From positions 1-64,000 of the forward strand of contig JAGVSM010003646.1 of NCBI GenBank assembly GCA_022494885.1: a stretch of DNA of 64,000 nt, read 5' to 3'. The position numbers and the translations under genes are program-made. Numbering within the stretch: position 1 is the first letter of the stretch; each line of letters starts with the position of its first letter. Of the stretch, positions 23,240-34,899 are shown in pieces. The notes beneath the pieces are model-generated. The model saw nothing but the letters and a program-made list of their open reading frames with translations. It had not been told where the DNA came from and ran no database searches. Source of the DNA: Micrasema longulum. Lineage: Eukaryota; Arthropoda; Insecta; Trichoptera; Brachycentridae.

Positions 23240-24270
23240 GATGTGATTCTGTACCATCGTACATTTTAAGGGGATATTTATAATTAGATTGTATTATATT
23301 TGCAGTGACGAAATATGAAATACACATTATACATTAATAAATCGTTTTTATCAAAGTTAGCAGGAATTGAACTTGGGACCTCATGCATATGGTAAGCAAA
23401 CACACTAACACAAAAATTATATTCATAAAAGCATATATTATGCGAAAGAGGTTTGACAGTAATGACTATAAACACCTCGGAACTGAATTAACATTTGCAA
23501 ATGAAATGCAGTGGTCTCTCAGTAATCTGGCAGATATCAAACCAGAGCACTGTCGGATTACTGGAAATCACTAGTAATGACCCATTTAGACGGCAGACGG
23601 TATGTTTTATTGTATAGATATATATTATCACTACATTAGTGAGCATGACACAGAACAGACTGGCGTAAGGTAGATAAAGTAGACACATGCATCACGCACA
23701 GCGGTCATTGACCCTGCGACAAGCAATCACTTGTCTCCAAGTCACGCAACCCGCTCGGTAGTGGCCTGTATAAAAATACCAGATTACTGCACAGGGCCGG
23801 AGAAGTGAAGTACCGGATTATGGAGAGACTACTGTATTCATAAAAAAACATATTTCAGTTAAAAATTTATTCAATCAATTCGCGATAATACTTTTCCTTC
23901 AGGTATCATCAAATACACAAATAATAAAATTAAAATAACTTGCAAGGTTGTTTTATATTTATATGTACTTAGTTATGTGTAAAATTGGAAATACATGTTT
24001 TTAATGAAACAATAATATTTATGTGAAACAACCAAGAATAATAAAATAATTTATAATGTGGATCTAATAGGTAGAACACAATAAATATGGAAGAATTATA
24101 CCATAACTGCAGAAAACTACTTGAATTTGTGAAGGTTACAATATCGCCATATGTTAATGGTTGGTAGGCAATCAAAACACAATACGGATATATATTTGTT
24201 TTTGTGTCATGATGAATCCAGATGAACACCCCATTACTTTATGATTTGTAAAAAACTTATAGTATTTAAA
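23240..24270. other. Region downstream of eIF2-beta, no gene seen
   Basis: This holds the eIF2-beta 3' flank; the nearest AATAAA on the minus strand is at about 23866-23871. Apart from generic AT-rich sequence I see no repeat end or coding remnant. Confidence 0.45.
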
Positions 24271-24277
24271 AAGGGTT

Positions 24278-25225
24278 TTAAGCGGTCTTGGCTCGGATGG
24301 CTGCTCTCTTCCCAGTAACAGCCTGGAAACCAGACTTGATACTAGCTACGGAGCACCGGGATCCACACGTCTCACACTGGAGGAAGAATAACCTAGTGTC
24401 CTTCTGGAGGATGGTGTCGGGGGATCTGCACGTATGACAAGTTACGTATTCTTTAATATACCGACGTAGCACATTTTCTATTTGTTTCTGTTGGAACCTT
24501 CCCTTAATAATAAGCTGGCTGTTGCCATCCACTGAACCACTCGTTCCCAACTCGGCCAGCAAGAAGTCGAGTAAATGTTTCGGTTGTCTGTGCAACGTTT
24601 TACATATTTCCGTAAAGTTTGCGAATGAGGTCTTTTTGGTTCCGATACGCACTACTTGGGGAGGTCTCATGACGAACTTCTGTTTCTTTCCTGAGACCAT
24701 GGACGGGTTCTTCTCCCGCATGATGTCGAATACTCTGTCCAAAAGTTCATCGTAAGTGTAATCTCTGTCGGAACCGGCCCATGTATTGCTTGTATCATCG
24801 ATATTTTCTTTGTTGTCAGATTTACTCTGTTCATCTTCAGCTATAAAGTCGTCCAAGTTTTTCTTCTTTTTTTTCTTTTTCGTCTTCGAGAAGTCAATAT
24901 CTAAATCAAGATCGTCTTCGACTTCTTCTTCTTGGTGTTCCGCTTCTTCAATAAGAGGCTTTTCCTCTTTCGCCTCGGGAAGCGCACCTTCTAATTCGTC
25001 CAGGTTGAAAAACGGCTTCTTTTTCTTTTTCTTCGTTTTACCGAAAGTATCTAAATCCAGATTGTCATCGTCGACTGGGTCCACGTCGGCTTCGCGAGAC
25101 ACATTTTTAGAAGTTTCTTTGACGGCCGAACCGATGGATTCCCCAGCGAGGGCTGAATCTAAATCGAAAGCGGTCTTCTTCTTTTTCTTCTTCTTTGTCG
25201 GATCAAACATTAGATCTTCATCCAT
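24278..25225 (-). CDS. eIF2beta: Eukaryotic translation initiation factor 2 subunit 2 (eIF2-beta), complete
   Basis: A single 315-codon exon, ATG at 25223-25225 and TAA at 24278-24280. eIF2-beta is one of three subunits of the factor carrying Met-tRNAi to the 40S ribosome, and it contacts eIF5 and eIF2B. Three lysine blocks of the N-terminal half are clear (residues 11-17, 65-70, 116-122), each in an acidic setting. The central alpha-beta domain follows ([30 protein letters not shown]), then a C-terminal zinc ribbon: Cys263, 266, 284 and 287. Length fits insects (about 312-315). The frame extends upstream without an ATG. A TTTTTCAG at about 25332-25345 could be the acceptor of a 5' UTR intron. 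It has no coding intron and no poly-A scar, so I regard it as the gene, not a retrocopy. Confidence 0.96.
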   Translation of the reverse strand: MDEDLMFDPTKKKKKKKTAFDLDSALAGESIGSAVKETSKNVSREADVDPVDDDNLDLDTFGKTKKKKKKPFFNLDELEGALPEAKEEKPLIEEAEHQEEEVEDDLDLDIDFSKTKKKKKKKNLDDFIAEDEQSKSDNKENIDDTSNTWAGSDRDYTYDELLDRVFDIMREKNPSMVSGKKQKFVMRPPQVVRIGTKKTSFANFTEICKTLHRQPKHLLDFLLAELGTSGSVDGNSQLIIKGRFQQKQIENVLRRYIKEYVTCHTCRSPDTILQKDTRLFFLQCETCGSRCSVASIKSGFQAVTGKRAAIRAKTA

Positions 25226-25639
25226 GATTGCACTTTCCAATAATCAATTTATGTATTTATTTGAAGGTTATAAACCAAACATGAGGGGCTTGCTTGACAA
25301 ACGATTACATCAGCCACGCACTGCAACCAACTGAAAAACAAAATATAACTGCATCTGCCATTTTGGAAAGTTGTTGAACATTTTAATCTATACCAACTTA
25401 ACGCTAAAACCTCTATTAGAGAAAATAAAGTACTTATTTTGAATAAAATATCATAGTACCACACACCGGTAAACATAATAAGATTTTTTCAATTATTATT
25501 CATATTATTTATATTCATATACTATAGAATACAGACTGTACTTTATACTTATGAAATATGTAATGATGTCAATCATTGGCATTTACAGTAAACAAAAGCT
25601 CAAGGCTTAAAATTAAAGTGTTTTAAAATAAATTATATC

Positions 25640-25910
25640 TGACCCATGATCTAAAAGTAATTAATACGGTTGCCTAGCAAGCAAGAGCTCTCGGGTGTGA
25701 TTCCTGTCATAGTTGATATAAAATATTGATTTAATATTTGCACACTGCAGTATTTGATATTCCCTGAACTGGTATCTGAAGTATATATGACTGATCATCT
25801 TATCTTCATGCATAAAAAAAGCAGAGAGGTACGCTATCATTTATATACCAATGCAATGCCCTACGCTCTATACACGATTAGGTGCGAAAAGAGGAATGAT
25901 GATTGTGATA
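25640..25910 (+). repeat. SINE family B copy, diverged
   Basis: Shows the family B order: a degraded tRNA-like head (GGTTGCCTAGCAAGC...GGTGTGATTCCTGTCA), GATATTCCCTGAACTGGTAT, CTGATCATCTTATCTTCATG, then CAATGCCCTACGC and GAATGATGAT. More diverged than the 22.5-kb copy. Confidence 0.7.
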
Positions 25911-25967
25911 ATATGATTTACTTTTTTATAAGTGAGTAAAAATACATCTTATTTAGCCTCTTTCCAG

Positions 25968-26080
25968 GATGCTATTCTGAACCACTCTTGCGGCCGTAAA
26001 AAATACTGTTTTTTGTGTGTTTTGTATGTAAGTACACGAAAAAAATGAATTTTCTACGGTAGCGAGAGCATTTGGAATAC
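25968..26080. repeat. Short palindromic MITE-like element (GATATTCTGAA family)
   Basis: Left GCTATTCTGAACCACTCTTG is matched inversely by GCGAGAGCATTTGGAATACC at the right, with GGCCGTAaaAAATA and its imperfect complement inside. Same family as 6.1, 35.6 and 41.0 kb. Confidence 0.6.
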
Positions 26081-26089
26081 CAGGTGGAT

Positions 26090-26370
26090 GGAGAATATAG
26101 TTATATGTATGTGAAATAGTACCAGGCGCCAGAACGAGAGTTTTTGCGACTCGATGGCTATTTTCAGGTAAAAATCCTAAAAAGTGAAATTAAATTAGAA
26201 TAAGTTGGCTTCGTAGTATAGCGGTTGGTGCATACGCTTACCATGCTTGAGGTTCGATTGCTGGCAGGGAAAACGAGAAATATTTGTTTTAAAGGTGATT
26301 AGATTATACTTCACTGTCCTTGGACTGGTACCTGAAGTTTTAACCTGACCACCTTACCTTCATAATAGAT
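26090..26370 (+). repeat. SINE family B copy with 5' leader
   Basis: The leader (GCGCCAGAACGAG, GACTCGATGGCTATTTTCAG, GTAAAAATCC) joins a tRNA-like head (CTTCGTAGTATAGCGGTTGG...GAGGTTCGATTGCTGGCAGG) and the body GGACTGGTACCTGAAG; it ends at CACCTTACCTTCAT, so the 3' tail is lost. Confidence 0.8.
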
Positions 26371-26374
26371 AATG

Positions 26375-28600
26375 GAGGCATGCTGAGTTTATTTTTCCTA
26401 TGAAGATGAAAAATGCATTGAATTAATAATAAAAAGTGTAAGAAATAATGTCCATCGACAAAAATTAAGTTTAATTTGAATAAATACATTATATGCTTTT
26501 TTTTCAACAACGTTTTAAGGGTAAACCCACCTACTTTTGTATGGTTATATGCAATTAAATTCATTAAATATTTTATTGAAATGTCAATGAAATTGATAAA
26601 AACTAGATTTAAATTAATTTATTATTTTCCCTCACTTTATATTGACTTATGTACTTAAATTGATAAAGCAATTTTTGTTGTGCCTGCAAAGTGTTAAGAA
26701 TTAAATAAAAAATGCTTATTTGCTCCTAGAAAAAAGTTTGAAATCTGTTATACAGGTATGTTTTTTTTTATTCACATTTAATTAAAAATAGTTTAATATT
26801 AATTTCTTACATTTTTTCACGTATGGTAAATTTACAAGATAGTTTTGTTTGTAGAGGGAGTTTGTTTTTTTATATTTGAATACATTTTTCATAATGATAA
26901 AAAGTAGGTACTTCAATGTAATAGGTTTTTCTAGAATGCATACTGTTTACCTTGCTAGGTAAAACCTGTTAAGATAAAGAAAAAATCAGATTTCGGTCAG
27001 TACCTAATGAAAAATTTAAATTAATTGTATTTAGGGATAAATCGAAGACTGTAAACGATCATTTTCATGTACCTAATCAAAAAATTAATATTATATTGTT
27101 TCTATTGGTTTCAATAACTAAAATTGATTTAATAAAAATCTCAATACTCACACTATACCTAGAAATAGTTAATAGTAATCAGAAATATTATCTTTTATAT
27201 ATGTATGATCTGAATTTTCTTACACTACTTTTCTGTATTCTATTTCATATGACGCGCATTAAATTTAATTAGGTTTTTTGTATAATGTGTATCTATCAAT
27301 GTACATAATTTAGTATATAATAAGAGTCCCAAGTCCCAACTAAACATGGAACTTTCTAGCAAGTCAGGACATGAAAATTAATAATTTTGTGATAATGCAA
27401 TTGCATATATTAATTAAAACTATTACAACTAATTAACAACAGAGCATATAGTATAAAAATATCATTCAGTTCCTACTAAAAGATGAGCAAAGAGGAATTA
27501 ATGCCACGCTGCTTTAAAAAATTCAATTTCTTGTAAATTTATGAATCTTATCTCTATGTTTGGAACTAAAAGTTTTTTATTCTAACCGATTATTAATTCA
27601 AAACGTATTTTTGATAATATTTTTTGTGTTTGTTCTATTTTTAAATCAATACTTACGTGGGCAAGTAGTTATTTTAATAATACTAAACTATGATATATTT
27701 ATTATTAAAAAAAACATTATTTTTTAGTAAGAATCGCGTTTAGCTATTGTGCACGAGGTTTTGGGTTCGGTTTCTGGCGGGGCCGAAAATGAGTTGATTT
27801 TTTTACTTAAATAATGATTTAAGCTTATTAGCTTAAAGCTTAATAGCTCAAAGCTTAATACTGGAAAGATACCTATAATTATTAAAGTGTAGGGGTGATT
27901 ACCTTGCCTTAATGTAACTCTTCATTAATTTCAAGTTCCATAAATCAAGCGCATTGCGCTTGCTTATGAGTAGCTACGCAGCTATCTTTCATGTTATTTT
28001 TCTTCATTTTGATAAGGTAAGGTTTTAAGGAAATATCAATATTTAAAATATTATTCAAAAGTGAGTTGAGTTCCTAAATCCTAAGTGTAACACATAAATA
28101 ATAATTAATTTTAATATGAATTATTAAATCACCCATAAAGATGTAGGTACTCAATCATGTTTTGTTTTGGTCAAATATAAAATTACAAACTGCACGTGCA
28201 CTTGCTTAAATCAATAAGCAATAGGTATTTTTATTACTGTTACACAACAAAAAAAAGTAGTAGAAGAAATAGCAAACTGAGCGTCGGTGATCATTACACC
28301 ATCACGTGATTGTCTGGCAGATATCATGCGACTCGTTTGTTTATTTGGTAACGTACACAAACTTTCTCGCTGTGTATGCATATTTTATTTGACTTTGACA
28401 ACATCGTCTATATTTTTATCACAGACAAGGAATCCAACATGACATAAAAAAATCTAGTCTATTGCTATTAATGTCAAAATCGCAGACTACAGATATATCG
28501 TCAAAATTTTATAAAGGTGTTGAAGGCTGAAGAATAAAGATATCTATAGTCTGTGGAATAACCTAAAATATCCTCCTTCCTCAAAAATATGTGTACATGA
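26375..28600. other. Intergenic stretch upstream of mRpS30
   Basis: Very AT-rich, no gene seen. At 27735-27795 there is a weak tRNA-like head fragment (GTGCACGAGGTTTTGGGTTC, GGCGGGGCCG). The last 300 bp before mRpS30 contain a moderately GC-richer segment (28275-28345) that may hold its promoter, but I cannot identify a TATA box or initiator with confidence. Confidence 0.4.
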
Positions 28601-28614
28601 AATAATCAGAAACA

Positions 28615-31600
28615 ATGTCTGTTATTCGCCTCAAACAACTTGTAAATCTTAGATTACCATTTTGTGTAAGAAAAAGTAGTACAGATATAACACGAAATGA
28701 AGAATATACCAGTACACCGATGTACCCAAAAATTATGGATATTTCGCGTGAAGCAGTGAAACAACGTGAAAAGGAAGCTTGGCACGAAGAAATTAAAGCA
28801 CTGGAAACAGTAGAGGAGAAAATATTTAAAATCAACATGCCCAGATATTATGGTTTTAAGACAATTTCGTTAAGAGAACACTGCATACCATTACAGTCAT
28901 TAGAATTTATCCAGCACTGCACTAGGACTCATTTTATCAAGAATAATTCTCTTCCCGAATTTTACGTGTTATATGATAGTGCTGCAAGTTATATGGCCAA
29001 ACAGCTGAGGGCTGACATTGAAGATGCCATTAAGTTTGAATACCACAGTTTAAAGTTAGTAGATTTAAATAAATACAGCATAAAATATTTACTAACAGCT
29101 TTTGCTGTAAGAACTTTTATTCAGGCATATATTTAAACGTTGAAATAGAAATATAACGTAGTCACATAACATATGGTCTATTTATACTATTGGTATATTT
29201 GGTACACAATATGATAAACAATTGAGACGGGTTGTGGTCACGAGACTACGAGATCCGAGTATTGAATACCACTCTACCACAACTTGTTTCCCATTTTCCA
29301 ACACGGGTATTTACGTCTAGAAGAAAATGGCTCCAAAATTGAAATATTACAGTAAAGAATGCAAATGAATCGGGTTGTGGTCCCGTGGCTAGTGTCTCGG
29401 ACTCTTAGCTCAAAGGCCCGTGGTTCGAATCCCACTCTACCCCAACTCGATTACCATTTTCTAATAGTGAGTTATTTGCAACTCCTTGAAAATGGCCCTC
29501 AAAATTGGATGTAGTTATGCGGAAAGCGTCCAACCCTCAAAATGCTAAAAATGAGTTTAATGCCGGTTTTAATAGCATACTACGCTATCTTTATGTGCTG
29601 AAAACGTCCAAGCTCCAAGTGTTATACTTTTTTGCCTATTAAAGAAATTAACAAATAAATTTTAAAAAGAGCTGCAGAAAACAGTCAAACCACTTGGACG
29701 TTTTTAAAGTTAATATAACAGTGATAGCCTTGATGTAGGCTAGAAATTTCTTTAATTGGCCAAAAAAGTATAGCACTTGGATCTTGGACGTTTTATTTAT
29801 TTATTAACGGACATTGTCCATGTATACAATTTATAAGGTTTAAATATTACAATAAAAGAATAGTTTAAAACATAAAAAAAAGAAAAGAAGCATTAACAAA
29901 CATAAGGGACATTGAGACAAGATCTGGACTATTTATTTAGTGCTCGTTTAAATCGTTGTAAACTTAAGCCAAAAAAGTCCAGATCTTGTCTTGAGTTAAC
30001 AATAGAACAAAGACGGGTCATTGGAGAATTAAGGCCATAGTTTTCAGCACATAAAGATATCGTAGTATGCTATCGAAACCGGCATTACCCATTTTTATCA
30101 TTTTGAGGGTTGGGCGCTTTCTGCATAACTACATCCAATTAAATATTTGGGTAAATCAAAAGAACGCAAATATTTATTTTATTTAAAAAAAATAAATAAT
30201 TCTCAAAGATATTTGTATTAATTAGTTTGATGTTATTCGTAATGAATTATAGTAATTATTATTATGGATAATTTATATAGCACTGTTTTTGTGAAAATCA
30301 CCTCAAGGGCGCTTTAAAATTAATATCTCAGCTAATCTTGCACGGAGCACATGGGTGATTGGGATTATCATTATCTAATGAGGCTCTAGCCTGTAAAAAT
30401 AAAGATTATATTATGATGCTACTCATCATCATCCCTTTTCCGCACCCATAGGGAACTGACTTGGTAAACCAAATGCAGCGTTGTTCAATCATCTGTTACA
30501 TGACGGTAAGGTGATCAGTCTTAGGCTTCAAGTGCCAGTCCAGGAATAATAAAATATCACAGTTCAAAAAACTTTACATTTCGCGTCCATTCTGCTAGGA
30601 ATCGAACCCAGAACCTCAGTAATGGTAGGCAAACGCGTCAACCGCTACACAACGAGGCGGAAATATCTTCACTCGATTTCCTCATTCAGTTTTTCTGATT
30701 TTTACCTGAGCAGCCATCGAGTTAAAAACACTCGTCTAGGATTCTAGTCTATTTCACACACAGAACTGAAATGCTATTTTGTTATTCTGCGTACCTTAGT
30801 ATGTGTTACTTATTTTATTATTTTTGTTTTATTTCATTGGAAAGCCAACAGACATTTATAAATTTATAAGATACAATTATATTATAAATACATATCATAA
30901 AGTCCAATTAGAGGCTTCCACATAATATTGTTATTGTAAATGTTGTCACATAAAAATAATACATAACATAAAATATCTAATCATACAAACCTTATAATAT
31001 TACTAAAAATGTAAATTTAATACGTATTATTAAAAATATATCTACTTTTGAATATTGGTCACACAGTTGCACAATATAATATATAATACAACTCTCTTGT
31101 TCTCTAAATCATTTGAATAAATCCGTAGCATGTGACAACAAAATAAATTGTTTTTATTGAATTACAAATTTAAAAGCTTCAATTAAATTAATTTAACAAT
31201 AGAATCACTATGTAAAGCGCCCTTGAGGTATTTTATTACGAAAATGGCGCTATATAAGTTATCCATAATAATAATAATAATAATAACTATAGTTGACCAT
31301 ACAGTGTACATTCATTATGTGCCTACATACAGAACTGCACATAACCTGCATAATATAGGCTGCGGATTCAAGGCGCAACATCACAACTTGAGTTATTTTT
31401 GGAAATTTCATTTTTAAAGGAAGTTAAAGATATGTTATTAATATCAATACAATTTAATTTCTGATTACACATTTTGCAGGTTCTATTTACAAATGAATTT
31501 TGAAAAGCTAGCCATATAATATTTTCCCACGAAGAGTTGGTTTATAAAAATAAAATTGATTTAGTGGATTCAATTTGGTAGTCTAGAACTGTTCTTATAA

Positions 31601-34415
31601 AAATCGTACTGTAACTAAGTTGTTAAATATTCAAACAAGTAAAGAAAGAAGAATCATTACGCCAAAACGCATCAATTGTATCACTGAGAAAAAATATTAT
31701 TACCCGCAAATTTATTAGTTTGATTTTAAATATCTAAGTCCTAACTAAGTACTAATGTGTAAGTCCCAAATTTACTTAGCAAGTTCCTGATGTCTATGCA
31801 ACCTGTGAAGATCTTGTTGTGTTGGTTCAGGTTAGAGGAAAAACAGTTTTTACATCAGTAACGAATTTTACTGAAGTTATTTATGTAACATTGCATGAAA
31901 ATATGAGTGTAAAACTTAGTTCTAGCAGAAAATGCCAAAATATAATTTTTTACCGTTTGTGTACTTATGAGTTTTACATCTTAAGGTGATCTTCGGTACG
32001 CTAGCGTACAAAAAATACATACAATAAGAAATACTTTGAATAACATGTAATTTTAAAACAATAGATTATAAAAACACAGTAAACAATAGGCTGTATTTTA
32101 TTTTTGTTTTTAGGAGAAAATTTGAACTAACCAAACAATTTAGTGATGCAAGACAGGAAGACGATTTGTTGGCCAAATCGGTGATCTTCCAAATCAACAG
32201 ACTTCTGACAAACCATTTAGCATCCAGCATTCCTCACTTGATGGAATCCCAGGTTAACCAATTTCAAATATTTAATCGATAAACTAACTCCATCTATTCT
32301 ATAATAGTGTGATTTTATTCTTAACATATGAACGGTAAAAAGGCTAATGCCCGTATTTAGAGATGAGACTCAAAGTGAGGAAAGTAAATTCTATTATCCT
32401 CACCTTCTAGTTATTATCTGCATATGAGATTAAAATGTACTTTCCTTACATTGAATTTTGTCTTTGAATACAGCCATAAGTTACTATTTAATCATTCACT
32501 CCTGCTTATAGAGATGTTCTTTCTTTCTATTGCACAGAACAAAAGCTTTCCAAAATTTTTGTAAGGTTTATGGTTTAACAACAAACATGTAACATACGGT
32601 TTCAGTTTGCACTTGCTATTCTCGACCTGAGTACCTACGGCCCGTTGTGTTGTTGTAAACTGTAGCTAACTTCGTCGTTGATAATCATAGAATGATTTTT
32701 GTCCATATGGGCGACTTTATTAGCGGGTGGCGTATTATTACTCTGAGGATGCGCCACTATAGCCAAAATTGACCTATATATAACAGAGGTGTCCAACTAG
32801 ATCAGACCCGAGGTCTACTTCTTACTGTCCAGTGTTCGCGCTATCTACCAATCATCATTTTCCTGTCCACACAAAGATGATATTAGTTGTTCATTAACTT
32901 TTCGACATGATAGTAACATTGTTTTTTGAAGTGCTGAATTTTTTGTTCATATAGTGTACTCATGGAGTAGTTCACTCATTTGGTTGATTTGAAAACAATT
33001 TTCATGTTCTGATTAATTTGTTTCCTAAATGTTCCAACCCTCATTTCTGTTTAAACTAGCATTTCTTTTTATTTAGTAACATACCAATGTATTATTATTT
33101 TAGTAACATACCAATGTATTTTTTGTTTAGTACCATACCTATTTATTTTTTATAGGTTGACAATGAGCCACGACATGAATCATTTTGGTATGTTGGAGGA
33201 TTTTCCGAGTATCCGAAAAATATTAGAATAAAAGGAGGTCGACATTGGAATAAATATTACTACCGGCCGAGAGACTTCCCAGTGAGATATTTAGGTAATA
33301 AAGAAACCCATATAATATAGTTTTGGGATATTGAAAATAATAAATTGAATCAATTTTTTTTCCTGCTATAGGTAGTCCTGTTCTGTCTGTGAGAAGTGAA
33401 TTCCCATTGGAGCCGATAGTTCCTTATAGCGATGCTGATAACCAAAGTCTAGAAGTACCTCTTTACGATCTGTATCCTAGTAATCGTGGTTTTTTCTTTG
33501 AACATTGTCACGGAACTAATATACCTGGTATGTATTCTGATTGTATCAAAATTCAGTGTTTTGTCAGACAACACAAACAAATTAAATAAAACAGCTTATT
33601 CAGTTTCCAATTTATATTTTTGAAGTTATTAAAAAATTGGTTTAATTTCAGGATTTTGGCCAGGAGACACTCAAGAATTCGGTCTATTGTCATACCATTC
33701 TCGAGGGTATATGAAAGATAGAACACGCCGTGAAGATGATAATTTGGAAGCTCTCGATTCTCAAGGAATAATGACAAGCTTCGGTTGGCTAATGGCTCAA
33801 GCTTGTTATCAAGGATTTTCAACCTATAATGAAATAACTTATCCGTTAACCACTCAAACCATTATCACCAATGGCCGTCTATGGTCATTCTATGCGTATC
33901 AAATGAACACATTGCTTGTACACGGTGACAATTTTAAAACAAACAAACTTAGAAATATTTGCTACGGAACAGAACCTCTTAAGCTATTTGAAAGCGTCGA
34001 CAGTGAAGGAAAGGTAATCGGTTTCAACGATGACGTGCTAAAAATGCTAATTCAGTTTTATATAAATGTTCCCAAAGAAAGAAAAGACACACTGATGAAA
34101 CCGTATCTGGGAGAAAAGGTTAAGGTCATTGCGGATATTGAGCACGAAGAAAAACGGGTGTGGCTAGAAAAGTATTACAAACATTTAGTCGCTAATAGAC
34201 CACGTCACAAACTGATGTACGAGATTTACGATTGGGAGAAAATTTACAAAATTAGATTTAAAACTCGATCCATGGAACCGAAAAGAAGACCCTTCGAATT
34301 ACATCAGAATCCTATGGCAAAAAGGTTGGATGATCATCATCCTGCTTATATTCCCAAGGTATATAGGAGTCATCCCAAGAGCAGGAAGAAGTGGGAAAAA
34401 ACATACTACCCTTAA
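28615..34415 (+). CDS. mRpS30: Mitochondrial ribosomal protein S30 (mL65 / PDCD9 family), complete
   Basis: Five exons: 28615-29054, 32114-32252, 33156-33294, 33372-33527 and 33652-34415 (stop 34413-34415); 1638 nt, 545 aa, all GT-AG with phases agreeing at every junction. The N terminus (MSVIRLKQLVNLRLPFCVRK) is basic and hydrophobic, as expected for a mitochondrial presequence. Family blocks: MYPKIMDISREAV, EEKIFKINMPRYYGFKT, QFSDARQEDDLLAKSVIFQ, ESFWYVGGFSEYP, PLYDLYPSNRGFFFEHCHGT, WPGDTQEFGLLSYHSRGY and QACYQGFSTYNEITYPLTTQ. Despite the S30 name, this protein is placed in the large subunit (mL65) of animal mitoribosomes. Intron 1 (3.06 kb) is packed with SINEs and a nested DNA element. 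AATAAA is at 34457-34462. Confidence 0.92.
29227..29356 (+). repeat. SINE family A copy (A4), in mRpS30 intron
   Basis: Head CGGGTTGTGGTCACGAG, B-box-like ATTGAATACCACTCTACC, tail with AGAAAATGGCTCCAAAATTG and a TTACAGTAAA end. It is followed 15 bp later by another copy in the same orientation. Confidence 0.8.
29371..30160 (+). repeat. SINE family A copy (A5), split by a 630-bp DNA element
   Basis: 29371-29506 is a good copy: CGGGTTGTGGTCCCGTGGCT, GTGGTTCGAATCCCACTCTA, TTGAAAATGGCCCTCAAAAT. Its last part (AAATATTTGGGTAAATC) resumes at 30141, after the inserted element at 29507-30136. Compare the unbroken tail in A3 (CAAAATTGAAATATTTGGGT). Confidence 0.88.
29507..30136. mobile_element. 630-bp terminal-inverted-repeat element, nested in SINE A5
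   Basis: Left end GGATGTAGTTATGCGGAAAG is mirrored at the right as CTTTCTGCATAACTACATCC, and similarity continues for about 100 bp (CAACCCTCAAAATG; TTAATGCCGGTTTT; ATAGCATACTACG; TATCTTTATGTGCTGAAAAC against their complements in 30040-30120). AATT flanks both sides (29503-29506 and 30137-30140). A second, inner inverted pair (GTCCAAGxxCAAGTG.TATACTTTTTTG; 29608-29640 with 29760-29795) lies inside. Non-coding, hence non-autonomous. Confidence 0.88.
30250..30365 (-). repeat. L2/CR1-like LINE 3' tail
   Basis: On the minus strand: AAAGCGCCCTTGAGGTGATT, then AGTGCTATATAAATTATCCA and ATAATAATAATTA. The same 3' end is seen at 31215-31285 (+) and 35930-36010 (-). Confidence 0.75.
30420..30765 (-). 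repeat. SINE family B copy, near full length, in mRpS30 intron
   Basis: Reading right to left it has the 5' leader (ACTAGAATCCTAGACGAG, AACTCGATGGCTGCTCAGGT), the tRNA-like head (GCCTCGTTGTGTAGCGGTTG...AGGTTCTGGGTTCGATTCCT), the body GGACTGGCACTTGAAGCC and the 3' end with GATGATGATGAG. One of the most complete copies and useful for defining the family. Confidence 0.85.
31080..31285 (+). repeat. L2/CR1-like LINE 3' end
   Basis: CTTGTTCTCTAAATCATTTG and AATAAATCC(G)TAGCATG match the end of the reverse transcriptase frame at 36070-36110 (minus). The tail AAAGCGCCCTTGAGGTATTT, GGCGCTATATAAGTTATCCA plus (ATA)n matches the copies at 30.3 and 35.9 kb. A 5'-truncated insertion in mRpS30 intron 1. 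Confidence 0.78.
32520..32747 (-). mobile_element. Partial copy of the CTCAGAGTAATAAT element family
   Basis: On the minus strand it starts CTCAGAGTAATAATACGCC at 32747 and continues with ATCATTCTATGATTATCA, AAGTTAGCTACAGTTT and CCGTAGGTACTCAGGTCGAG, in step with 57962-58090. At its other side it shares CAAAAGCTTTCCAAA.TTTTTG with the 144-bp copy. The distal end was not found, so no target duplication is claimed. It lies in mRpS30 intron 2. Confidence 0.7.
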
Positions 34416-34619
34416 TAAATTAACTTTCACTTGTTTAGTTATTACATTTTAGTTTTAATAAAAATCAATACTGATGTATTTGAATGTATTATTACATTTA
34501 TAAAAATTGAATGATTTGTTTTTTCTTTTGTGCATATCTAAGGAACATTTTATTGAAATAAAATACCTAATAGTTCAGAAATTATCCAGTCAGAATAAGA
34601 ATACAGATCTGCATATGAC

Positions 34620-34690
34620 AGAACCATAATCCTAGATGTCCCCCCCAGGTAAAAATCCCATTAAAGGAAATCTAGTGGGGTATAGTCTAT
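34620..34690 (+). repeat. SINE family B 5'-leader fragment
   Basis: GTAAAAATCCCATTAAAGGA followed by AATCTAGTGGGG resembles the leader seen at 19.9 and 26.15 kb. The head is missing. Confidence 0.4.
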
Positions 34691-34899
34691 ATTTACTCGG
34701 CCGAATCTAGAAGCGGATTTACAACCCGCTTGTCGCCACTGTCAGCAATATTTTGAAGATATATTCATACTAACAGGCTACCGATACCTATCGCAGCTCA
34801 CAGTAGAATACCAGCGCTTTACCGAGATTATAGTCTCACAATTCTTTGTAAGAGGCGGAAACTGTTTCTAGATCTCAGACACGAGGCCGTTAGTTGGTG

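Noticed and set aside
24786..25334. 182-codon plus-strand frame rich in Phe and Ser
   Set aside because: It is the antisense shadow of eIF2-beta: its Phe runs are the complement of the lysine blocks.
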